21,024 nucleotides of DNA from assembly GCA_030636125.1 (NCBI GenBank), contig DAOVXM010000005.1:1-21024 (forward strand), written 5' to 3'. Below the pieces are notes generated by a model. The model saw only the letters and a program-made list of their open reading frames with translations. It made no database searches and had not been told where the DNA came from. Source of the DNA: Chloroflexota bacterium (lineage in GTDB: Bacteria; Chloroflexota; Anaerolineae; Anaerolineales; UBA4823). Of the stretch, positions 1 through 6,848 are shown one piece after another (the first letter of the stretch is position 1; each line of letters starts with the position of its first letter). The translations under genes were made by a program, and so were the position numbers.

Positions 1-1533
1 CACATCACGCGTGCCGTCATCACGCAGCATTTCTCCTTTAACCCTGACGCCATCTTCTGGGATCAAGATGACCACCGCATCTACCGGGTAGAGCAGGGGA
101 TGGACCAGATCAAGTTTACGCTCATAGGGCATCTCATAGGCATATAGAATTTCATACGTCCCAGCCCCAGGCCGTACAGCGATCGTATCACCAAAACCAT
201 CGGAGGTACTTATATAACGCTCACCCAAGACCCCATCCTGGATTTCCAGATTGGTCGCCCCTTCTGGCACTGTAAAACTGACCGTCGTACCCCCCTCTTC
301 CGCAACCACCAGCGTTTCATTTGTGGGGTTCGAGATGATGTACAACTCGATCACCCGCACTGTCTCTTCATCTAAAAACTCGAAGAATAAGTGCATACGA
401 TCCACAGCCAGGATAGAGGTATCTGTGGTGGTTTCATATATTTCCACCGGTAGATACAGTTCAGATACACCTTCCTCGAAAATACCGATATCAGAACCGT
501 AGGTAGCCTGGCCGTAATCCAGAGTGACCACATAAGCAAGCTCGGGAGAGGTCTCCACATCCTCGAAGAAAAATACGCCATCTGCTCCCAGGGTGGTGGT
601 TTGAGAGATAACAGACTGCATATGGTCGAAGCCGTGCAGCGTAAGGGTAACATCAACCGGAATCTCTCCGCTGGATTCATTAATCACCTCACCAGTGACT
701 TTACCCAACTCCTGGGCGCCTTCAGCCGCTGTCGGGACAGGGACTTCCGCAGTCTGTGTTGTCTGTTCATCAGCGGCCGCCTTAGGGGAAGGTGAGACTT
801 CAACTGCGATGGGTCCAATCTCAGAGGGAGTAAAGGTCAACGTGCGCACATATGCGGCCAGAGACCAGAGTTGCTCTTCTGTCAACGATTCATCAAAAGC
901 AGGCATATCCGGTGCGATACCCTCTGCCATCGCCTGGAAAAAGTCAGCTTCAGATTTTTCCGCCATAAAAGACTGGTCGCTCAGATCTGCAGGTGGCTTT
1001 GATAGGCTGGCTGCGTCCGGGCCATCTCCCTTCCCCCGGATGCCATGACACTGGGCGCAATTAGTCTGGTAGAGCTCAGCGCCCTGTTCCACAACCGCTG
1101 GGGGGGCGCTCAAAGTGAACGAATAAGCCACAACATCCCAACGCTGCCGGTCCGAGAGGCTATTGAAAGGCGGCATGAACTTTTCCAGGTTACCTTGAGT
1201 TACCTGGCTATACCAAAGGGCTGGCGTTGACTGGCGAGCAAACTCGGGGGAGCCGATAGGTGCTACTGGGTTCGGCAATTGTTCAGCCTGGGAACCATCC
1301 CCCAGTCCAGTCTGGCCATGACAAGGGGCGCATTTTTCCGCATAAATCGCTTGGCCATTCCCGGGATTAGGAGGGACTAAAGGGTATAGTGGTCCGTTGA
1401 TTTCCACCGGCTGCTTGCTGGGCACTGGAAGTTGTTCAGACCCGGGTGGTGGCGTAATATCCGCTGCCAAAGAAAAGGAACAAGCAGTGAGCAATAATGC
1501 AAAAAGTATCAGGATAAAGCTAGAAAGTTTCAT
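1..1533 (-). CDS. Dihaem cytochrome c lipoprotein with beta-rich C-terminal extension (3' end outside window)
   Basis: The frame is open from ATG at 1533 to the left edge (511 codons, no stop), so the C terminus is missing. The N terminus is a lipoprotein signal with lipobox LLTAC (Cys18), so the protein should be anchored on the outer face of the cytoplasmic membrane. Two class I cytochrome c domains follow. Haem motifs are CAPCH (68-72) and CAQCH (159-163), and the likely axial methionines are in MPP (Met120) and DMP (Met210). After a Pro/Thr-rich linker (about 240-270), residues 272-511 look like beta-sandwich material similar to carboxypeptidase-regulatory or peptidase-associated folds; I cannot name that domain securely. 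No clear Shine-Dalgarno precedes the start. It lies 84 bp downstream of the ccmI-like gene on the same strand and probably belongs to the ccm operon. Its role is inferred to be electron transfer; the partner is unknown. Confidence 0.88.
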   Translation of the reverse strand, partial: MKLSSFILILFALLLTACSFSLAADITPPPGSEQLPVPSKQPVEINGPLYPLVPPNPGNGQAIYAEKCAPCHGQTGLGDGSQAEQLPNPVAPIGSPEFARQSTPALWYSQVTQGNLEKFMPPFNSLSDRQRWDVVAYSFTLSAPPAVVEQGAELYQTNCAQCHGIRGKGDGPDAASLSKPPADLSDQSFMAEKSEADFFQAMAEGIAPDMPAFDESLTEEQLWSLAAYVRTLTFTPSEIGPIAVEVSPSPKAAADEQTTQTAEVPVPTAAEGAQELGKVTGEVINESSGEIPVDVTLTLHGFDHMQSVISQTTTLGADGVFFFEDVETSPELAYVVTLDYGQATYGSDIGIFEEGVSELYLPVEIYETTTDTSILAVDRMHLFFEFLDEETVRVIELYIISNPTNETLVVAEEGGTTVSFTVPEGATNLEIQDGVLGERYISTSDGFGDTIAVRPGAGTYEILYAYEMPYERKLDLVHPLLYPVDAVVILIPEDGVRVKGEMLRDDGTRDV

Positions 1534-1617
1534 AACAATCAGGGTAAGGGAGACGTAAAAAATGTGCTGAATGATAGCCCTTTCATACTTTAGATTCCGG
1601 GTTTGACACGAAGAGGG

Positions 1618-2148
1618 TCATTCCAGTGTTGTTCCACACCCCGGGCAGAAGCGGTCGGATTTCTGGACAGGCCGGCCACACTGGGGGCAAAAGCCGGCAG
1701 CCTTCTCACTGCGCGCCCGACGCCGGTTTGCGATGATGGCTTCAAGATCATCATCTGGGGTTGCCGGAACGGGTGTTCCACCAGCTCCATTGAGAGCAGG
1801 TTCGGATAAAGCCCGGCGGGCAGCGATGGCAGCTTCGATGCGCGCTTCCGCATCCTCATCTGCATCCCCAGGTTGCAAGGCATCCAATTGTTGGAGAGTA
1901 GCAGCACCACGTTGAAGCAGAGCAGCACGTTGAGCCGGATATTCTCCTTCGGGGATTTTTCCCAGCGCGTAGTCGAAGTCCAATTCCTGTAGCGCGTCAA
2001 GCAACCGGTCGCGTTCGGCCAATAGAGCAGAGTATTCATGTTCTTCCTGGGTCATTGCGGTGGCGCTACGCTCGAAAAACGGGCGACTTATAAAGATGCC
2101 CACCAAAATGAGCAAGCCGAGAAAAAGAAAAATTGAGCCGATATCCAT
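1618..2148 (-). CDS. CcmI-like membrane protein with C-terminal zinc ribbon
   Basis: This 176-residue protein has one N-terminal membrane segment (about residues 5-22), a charged helical/coiled-coil-like stretch (about 33-95), a low-complexity Ala/Pro linker, and a C-terminal zinc ribbon with two CxxC knuckles (Cys154, Cys157, Cys168, Cys171). The N-terminal helix followed by a segment rich in leucine and arginine resembles the start of CcmI, the apocytochrome-holding component of system I. The tetratricopeptide repeats of proteobacterial CcmI are absent and a zinc ribbon takes their place. It starts 7 bp after the end of the thioredoxin-like ccm gene, which supports co-transcription and a job in cytochrome c maturation. 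That role is inferred from context. The ribbon might bind metal or hold cysteines of apocytochromes. The identification as CcmI is tentative. Confidence 0.75.
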   Translation of the reverse strand: MDIGSIFLFLGLLILVGIFISRPFFERSATAMTQEEHEYSALLAERDRLLDALQELDFDYALGKIPEGEYPAQRAALLQRGAATLQQLDALQPGDADEDAEARIEAAIAARRALSEPALNGAGGTPVPATPDDDLEAIIANRRRARSEKAAGFCPQCGRPVQKSDRFCPGCGTTLE

Positions 2149-2155
2149 ATTTCAG

Positions 2156-2725
2156 CTACTGCTCCAGCAAGGGGTCGATGACAGTCTTAATTTGAGACAA
2201 CGAGCTAAACGGGCCCTTTTGGGCATACTGCAGAGTGTGGTTGCGGTCAAGAAAATATGTCTCCGGCACTCCCGAGATACGGAAAGCCTGTGATATGCGT
2301 GTGCCCAGGTCAGGGCCGTTGGGATAGGTGATGCCAAACTTCTCGAGATAGGCCCGCGCCTCGGACTCTGTGTCGACATAATCAACACCCAGGAACATCA
2401 CCTCACCGCCAGGTTGATATAGCCTCCAGGCAGCCTCCAAGTCAGCGGCCTCTTGTTCGCATGGTTTACACCAGGAAGCCCAAAAATTGAGCACAACCAC
2501 TTTGCCTTCTAAATTGGTAAGCTCAATTTGTTCCCCCTCAAAAGTGGTCAGCGTAAAATTGGGCACATGGTCCCCGATGGAGATCGGACCCTGCTGGGTA
2601 CGCTGTAAACCGAGTGCCAAAATGATCAGTAACACCATTAAGCCAACCCAAACAAGGATACGCCCCCAGCGGGGGCGGCGGGTTGGGACTTCTTCGGGGG
2701 CAAGTTCGGTTGAGTTCACACCCAT
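2156..2725 (-). CDS. ccmG: Membrane-anchored thiol:disulfide oxidoreductase, CcmG/ResA/DsbE type
   Basis: This 189-residue protein has a cytoplasmic N terminus, a single membrane anchor (about 24-41) and an extracytoplasmic thioredoxin fold. The active site is WCKPC (Trp85-Cys89) in the usual FWASWCxPC setting. The later GVPETYFLD segment contains the cis-proline region typical of the family. Family members reduce the disulfide in apocytochromes, or in their CcmH partner, so that CxxCH thiols are free for haem ligation. The start ATG (2725-2723) has a good AGGAG site directly after the ccmH stop codon, with a 10-bp gap between the genes. The next gene follows after 7 bp. Position inside the ccm operon supports CcmG rather than a general stress thioredoxin. 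ResA would be an equally acceptable name by sequence. Confidence 0.92.
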   Translation of the reverse strand: MGVNSTELAPEEVPTRRPRWGRILVWVGLMVLLIILALGLQRTQQGPISIGDHVPNFTLTTFEGEQIELTNLEGKVVVLNFWASWCKPCEQEAADLEAAWRLYQPGGEVMFLGVDYVDTESEARAYLEKFGITYPNGPDLGTRISQAFRISGVPETYFLDRNHTLQYAQKGPFSSLSQIKTVIDPLLEQ

Positions 2726-2735
2726 ATTGGCTCCT

Positions 2736-3242
2736 TTAACGCTTGCTGAGTTCTTCCTCCAGCCGGGCTACATACTCGTCGTCAGGAGGAGGCGTTGGTG
2801 TAGTATCACCAGCCGGGGTCGCTGGAGAAGTGGGTCGCCGCATGGCTCGAAAGGCCTGGTACAGGATGTAGATACCAAGCAAAATAGCAAGCGGGGGGAC
2901 GAGATACACCAACCAGTTTAAACCACGGGCAGGGGGAGCCGCCAAGACCCGGTCTCCATATTGCTCCACAAAATAACCCTTGATCTGTTCCTCGTTCCAG
3001 CCCAGGCTCAACTTTTCCCGGATCAATTCACGCCATTGGGCACAGGCTTGTGTGCCGCATACATCCAGGGGGATGTTCTCACAAACCGGGCAATACAATT
3101 GTTTTGCGATGACATTAACCTCATCATCCGATGGCGCTCGCGGGTCACCTTCTTGTGCCAATACTGCGGTTGCCAGAATAAAGGTGAGAACTAGCGTTAG
3201 CAGAATTACGGACAAGATACGGTTCATATATCTTTGTTTCAT
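2736..3242 (-). CDS. ccmH: Cytochrome c maturation protein CcmH
   Basis: This 168-residue protein has a signal peptide or N-terminal anchor (about 8-29), a short extracytoplasmic helical domain with the redox motif CPVC (51-54), and a second membrane segment (about 108-131) followed by a Pro/Thr-rich cytoplasmic tail. This is the CcmH/CycL layout, in which the CxxC thiols take part in apocytochrome disulfide exchange with CcmG and the haem lyase CcmF. Two further cysteines (Cys62 and Cys67, in the DVCGTQAC segment) lie shortly after the motif and are not part of the classical proteobacterial pattern. The start at 3242 is favoured over the internal Met6 because a GAGAAAG stretch lies just upstream. 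The gene sits 24 bp after ccmF and 10 bp before ccmG, in the same direction. Confidence 0.93.
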   Translation of the reverse strand: MKQRYMNRILSVILLTLVLTFILATAVLAQEGDPRAPSDDEVNVIAKQLYCPVCENIPLDVCGTQACAQWRELIREKLSLGWNEEQIKGYFVEQYGDRVLAAPPARGLNWLVYLVPPLAILLGIYILYQAFRAMRRPTSPATPAGDTTPTPPPDDEYVARLEEELSKR

Positions 3243-3266
3243 GTCTTTCTCGTAGGGTTGGATAAA

Positions 3267-5324
3267 CTAAGCCTTTGCTGGCGCATAACCGGGTCGCCGT
3301 ACAGCCTTAACTACCGGTTCTGGATCCTTATCCGGCCAGGCCGCAACCAGGGTGCCTATGATGAATACAAAGCCTCCCAGCCACAGCCAATTGACCAGCG
3401 GGTTAAGAAAGATCTTAAAGGTTGCGCCAATCGTTGAGACAGGTTGCCAGTCGACCAGTAAAACGTAAAAGTCATCCTCCATCGTACTACGCACGCCAGG
3501 AATGGTCATGGGCTGCTGGGATTCGTAGTAGTAATCGCGCCGGGGGTAAAGTTCGCCGACATATTCACCACCTTTGTAAACGCTGATCACAGCACGCGCC
3601 ACGTTACGCCCATCCGGGGTGTCGAACGTAGCCAGGGAATCGTATGAAATGGTGTAATTTCCTAAGGAAATCTGCTCGCCCTGAGCGATCGTCCCTTGAG
3701 TCTCCGTTTGGAAGATCTCAATGCCGATGATACCAATCGCCATCAACACCACACCCAGGTGAATGATATAACCACCATAGCGGCGACGGTTACGACCAGC
3801 CAGATTCCATAGAGCCACCGGGAGGCTCTCACCTGATCTGCGATGGCGAGCCATGGCACCGCGCCAGAACTCGTACAGGGTAACCGCAATCACAAAACCG
3901 GAAAGCCAGAAACCCAACAATGCCGCTGGCTGGCGTATGCCCCTAAACAACACAAAAGCCAACACCAACAGGGAGGCGATAAAGGGCTTCCAAATGGCTC
4001 GCCCCAAGGTTTTGGCAGTAGAGTGCCGCCAGGCAGCCAATGGGGCAACCCCCATCAAGAGCAGCAATCCAGCGAACAAGGGCGCAGTAGCTCGTTCATA
4101 AAATGGAGGCCCTACCGTCACTTTTTGACCTGTGACCAGCTCTGAAATCAGCGGGAAGATCACTCCCCAAAAACATATCACGAGGATAGCGATGAACAAC
4201 AGGTTGTTCAACAGGAATAAAGCCTCACGAGAGAACAGGGAAGTCATCTGGGCTTCGGAGGTCAATTCGTTCCAGCGATTGAGCAATAAAGCCAACGAAG
4301 TGATGAAGGTCAACCCGATAAACGCGAAGAAAAGGGGACCAATCGCGCTCTGAGCAAATGCGTGCACCGATGAGAGCACACCAGAACGTGTCAGGAAGGT
4401 GCCGAATAAAACCAGGTCGTAAGTTAAGATGATCAGCACCATATTCCAACGCTTAAGCATACCCCGCTTTTCCTGGATCATCACCGAGTGGAGAAAGGCC
4501 GTACCGGTCAACCAGGGCATAAATGCCGCAATCTCAACCGGGTCCCAGCCCCAATAGCCGCCCCAGCCCAGTACGTCATAAGCCCAGCGGCCACCCAGGA
4601 TTAAACCAAGCGAGAGGAATAACCAGGCCACTAGCGTCCAGCGCCGGGTTATCCGAATCCAGCGATCGTCTGTGCGCCCTGTAATCAAGGAAGCGATCGC
4701 AAAAGCGTAGGGTATAACAAAAGAGACAAAACCCAGGTACAGCAATGGTGGATGGATGATCATCCCGGGATGGCGTAATAAGGGGTTCAAGCCTCGTCCA
4801 TCTGCCTGCACCAATAATTCTGCCCCTGCGGGAGGGAACATGGCCTTGATCGGTTGACCAAAGGGCACACTCCAAATTCGAGCAAAGGGATTCTCAACAA
4901 AGATCACCAGGATCAGAAAGAACGCCAAAGTAACCAGGGATACGACAATGACCCAGGGCAAAAACTCACGATCACGATCCCACTTACGCAAGGTAACAGC
5001 AGAAGCAAACGCCGCCATGAGCCAGGTCCAGAAGAGCAGCGAACCTGCTTGACCACCCCACAAGGCTGTGACGCGCAAGTACATAGGCATACTGTTGCTG
5101 GTCACCGAAGCGACGTATTCAACTTCGTAATGACCATTAACCAGAAGGTAGATAAGGCCCACAGCCGATAAGGTCAACAAGGGGAAAGTAAGCAGCATCG
5201 CATTGCGAGCACTTTCCACCCATGCCGGGGAATTTTTACGGGCGCCATAAACGGCTGCCCCAACTCCATATAAGGAGATCACAAATGTGATGACGAGTGC
5301 AGCGTATCCCAGGTTTGCAACCAT
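3267..5324 (-). CDS. ccmF: Cytochrome c haem lyase CcmF
   Basis: This 685-residue polytopic membrane protein has roughly 14-15 hydrophobic segments. It carries the tryptophan-rich haem-handling motif WGGYWGWDPVE (254-264), the diagnostic mark of the CcmF/NrfE/CcsA family. The length is normal for CcmF. A loop of about 100 residues before the last membrane helix (about 545-640) matches the large periplasmic domain of the family. CcmF receives haem from CcmE and attaches it, with CcmH, to CxxCH motifs of apocytochromes outside the membrane. The start ATG (5324-5322) has a GGAG site seven bases upstream. The gene lies between ccmE (166 bp upstream, the gap holding a tandem repeat) and ccmH (24 bp downstream). 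No CcmC, the other WWD-domain protein of system I, is present in this window. Confidence 0.97.
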   Translation of the reverse strand: MVANLGYAALVITFVISLYGVGAAVYGARKNSPAWVESARNAMLLTFPLLTLSAVGLIYLLVNGHYEVEYVASVTSNSMPMYLRVTALWGGQAGSLLFWTWLMAAFASAVTLRKWDRDREFLPWVIVVSLVTLAFFLILVIFVENPFARIWSVPFGQPIKAMFPPAGAELLVQADGRGLNPLLRHPGMIIHPPLLYLGFVSFVIPYAFAIASLITGRTDDRWIRITRRWTLVAWLFLSLGLILGGRWAYDVLGWGGYWGWDPVEIAAFMPWLTGTAFLHSVMIQEKRGMLKRWNMVLIILTYDLVLFGTFLTRSGVLSSVHAFAQSAIGPLFFAFIGLTFITSLALLLNRWNELTSEAQMTSLFSREALFLLNNLLFIAILVICFWGVIFPLISELVTGQKVTVGPPFYERATAPLFAGLLLLMGVAPLAAWRHSTAKTLGRAIWKPFIASLLVLAFVLFRGIRQPAALLGFWLSGFVIAVTLYEFWRGAMARHRRSGESLPVALWNLAGRNRRRYGGYIIHLGVVLMAIGIIGIEIFQTETQGTIAQGEQISLGNYTISYDSLATFDTPDGRNVARAVISVYKGGEYVGELYPRRDYYYESQQPMTIPGVRSTMEDDFYVLLVDWQPVSTIGATFKIFLNPLVNWLWLGGFVFIIGTLVAAWPDKDPEPVVKAVRRPGYAPAKA

Positions 5325-5349
5325 TAAGAACTCCGAAGAAAATTCAACA

Positions 5350-5427
5350 TACGTGATTTATCTCTACGTGATTTATCTCTACGTGATTTATCAATATATG
5401 ATTTATCAATAATACGTGATTTATCAA
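5350..5427. repeat. Five-copy 15-bp direct repeat between ccmE and ccmF
   Basis: Copies of a TACGTGATTTATCnn unit lie at 5350-5364, 5365-5379, 5380-5394, 5395-5409 and 5413-5427. Copies 1 and 2 are identical, copies 3 and 5 end in AA instead of TC, and copy 4 has TATATG in place of TACGTG. A 3-bp insert separates copies 4 and 5. The array is in non-coding DNA, 26 bp upstream of the ccmF start codon on the minus strand, so it falls in the ccmF leader or promoter region. It could be repeated operator sites, an mRNA element, or slippage-derived DNA; the sequence alone does not decide. Confidence 0.9.
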
Positions 5428-5490
5428 ACGCAAGCCGCACAAAGGCAAAATGCGTCCTACGTTTCATAACAGCTTTACCCATCAACAAAT

Positions 5491-6012
5491 TTATCCTTCG
5501 GATTGCTCAGGGACAGCTTCTTCATACTTGGTGGGGCATTTCAATAAGAGTTCGTCAGCAAGAAATACACCATTCTCATCGATTTTGCCGGTCATGATCG
5601 CCTGAGCTTCATCACGTAACAAATCAGGCTTCACACCAATATAGATAACTTCGATACGTTGCCGGCTTGGATCAACCACCGCCTCGTGGAGCACCTTGGC
5701 TAACCCACCTTGAGCTTCAATTTCCTGGTTATCACCGGGAACGTGGGCAACAGAAAATGCCAGGGTGAGTGTCTGCGGGTCGTACTGGATCGAATCACCG
5801 ATAACAGCACCAGAGATGCGTAGACCACGATCAGCCACGCTATCACCTTTGGCAACTAGCTCATCCACGGTGAGGAAATATTGAGCGCTGGCTTGGGTTG
5901 AGGAGATGATCAGATAAACTACAGCAGCAAAAATTAAAGCTCCACCAATGAAGAATTTTAAACGTCCCCCAGATCCCGCTTCGGCGGTCTTTGTGGCGAC
6001 TTGCTCCTCCAT
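5491..6012 (-). CDS. ccmE: Haem chaperone CcmE, cysteine (CxxxY) variant
   Basis: This 173-residue protein has a short cytoplasmic tail, one membrane anchor (about 18-38) and an extracytoplasmic OB-fold beta barrel. CcmE binds haem covalently and carries it to CcmF. The classical haem-binding histidine (HxxxY) is replaced by cysteine: the C-terminal motif is CPTKY, with Cys159 and Tyr163. This CxxxY form is known from archaea, Desulfovibrio and some other bacteria, and goes with a modified system I. The start is placed at ATG 6012 because GGAGG lies eight bases upstream. An upstream in-frame codon at 6063 would add 17 residues without family resemblance. The gene heads the ccm cluster. A 12-bp perfect palindrome lies about 55 bp upstream. 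Confidence 0.94.
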   Translation of the reverse strand: MEEQVATKTAEAGSGGRLKFFIGGALIFAAVVYLIISSTQASAQYFLTVDELVAKGDSVADRGLRISGAVIGDSIQYDPQTLTLAFSVAHVPGDNQEIEAQGGLAKVLHEAVVDPSRQRIEVIYIGVKPDLLRDEAQAIMTGKIDENGVFLADELLLKCPTKYEEAVPEQSEG

Positions 6013-6066
6013 ATTAAATAACCTCCAAGAACTTGATATAGGCTTAGCGGTTGTTTTCGGCACCTA

Positions 6067-6078
6067 CTTGTGCACAAG
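6067..6078. promoter_or_regulatory. Perfect 12-bp palindrome upstream of ccmE
   Basis: CTTGTGCACAAG is identical to its own reverse complement. It lies about 55 bp before the ccmE start, in the 149-bp gap after the response-regulator gene. Its place and symmetry suit a dimeric regulator's operator near a promoter for the ccm genes. No regulator can be assigned and chance occurrence is possible. Confidence 0.35.
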
Positions 6079-6161
6079 AACACACCCCATAAGTCTATCG
6101 TAAATTGTTGCACATTTAGATTAATGGTTGCTGAGATAACACAAATAATCCAATTAAAGCC

Positions 6162-6848
6162 CTACACTTTAATCAAACCTGTCCGAATAGCGAACTTCAC
6201 CAACTCTGTACTGGAATGCAGATCGAGCTTCTTCATGATGCGTTCGCGGTGGCGAGCCACGGTCTTAGGGCTAATGCCTAATTTACCTCCTATCTGAACA
6301 TTGGTATAGCCCTCCGCGACCAATTCAAGCACTTCTAATTCGCGCTTACTGAGGACATCCAAGCCTTGCACTTCAGGGGATTCCTCTGTTACCGCACGTG
6401 ATTCAGAAGATAGCTGTGTTGATAATCGGCGATAATCCTCCAACAACCAGCGCGCCAGTGCAGGCTGCAAGTAGACATTACCTTCTGCCACCGCACGGAT
6501 AGCACTGACCAATTCCTCAGCAGCAGAATGTTTGGTTAGATACCCCGAGGCACCAGCAGCCATCATCTCAAACAGGTACTGTTTGTCCGTGTGAACGGTT
6601 AGCCCCAGGACGTGACATTCCGGGCAGAGGTCTTTCAAGCGCCGGGTTGTCTCCAACCCATCCATTTCCGGCATGGTAATATCCATCACCACCACATCGG
6701 GCTGCGTCTCTTGGGCGCGTTCAATCGCCTCGGCACCACTACTGGCATCCGCCACAACCTGTATACCTGGCTGGGTCTCCAGGTAAGACCTCAACCCTGT
6801 GCGCACTATATCATGATCATCAACGAGCATTAATCGGATTGTGTTCAT
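6162..6848 (-). CDS. NarL/FixJ-family response regulator (receiver + LuxR-type HTH)
   Basis: This 228-residue protein has an N-terminal receiver domain with acidic pair Asp10/Asp11, phosphoacceptor Asp56 (in the VVMDITMP segment), a conserved Thr in the LGLTVH strand and Lys in the YLTKH segment. A C-terminal LuxR-type helix-turn-helix (about 165-228) follows. It should bind DNA after phosphorylation by the kinase encoded just upstream. The start at 6848 is chosen because GAGGAG stands seven bases before this ATG. An upstream TTG at 6863 is less likely. The start lies inside the end of the kinase gene (29-bp overlap), indicating translational coupling. It is closely related in layout to the regulator at 15234-15884, so the two probably descend from one ancestor. 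Targets are unknown; the neighbouring ccm and cytochrome genes are natural candidates. Confidence 0.95.
   Translation of the reverse strand: MNTIRLMLVDDHDIVRTGLRSYLETQPGIQVVADASSGAEAIERAQETQPDVVVMDITMPEMDGLETTRRLKDLCPECHVLGLTVHTDKQYLFEMMAAGASGYLTKHSAAEELVSAIRAVAEGNVYLQPALARWLLEDYRRLSTQLSSESRAVTEESPEVQGLDVLSKRELEVLELVAEGYTNVQIGGKLGISPKTVARHRERIMKKLDLHSSTELVKFAIRTGLIKV

Noticed and set aside
3843..4145. 100-codon plus-strand ORF inside ccmF
   Set aside because: It is antisense to a well-conserved membrane protein gene. Its Gln/Pro/Ser-rich content is what complementing hydrophobic codons produces.
6153..6173. ATTAAAG / CTTTAAT inverted repeat at the end of the first regulator gene
   Set aside because: Only seven weak, AT-rich pairs and no T-run on the minus strand, and it overlaps the stop codon. 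Too weak to call a terminator.
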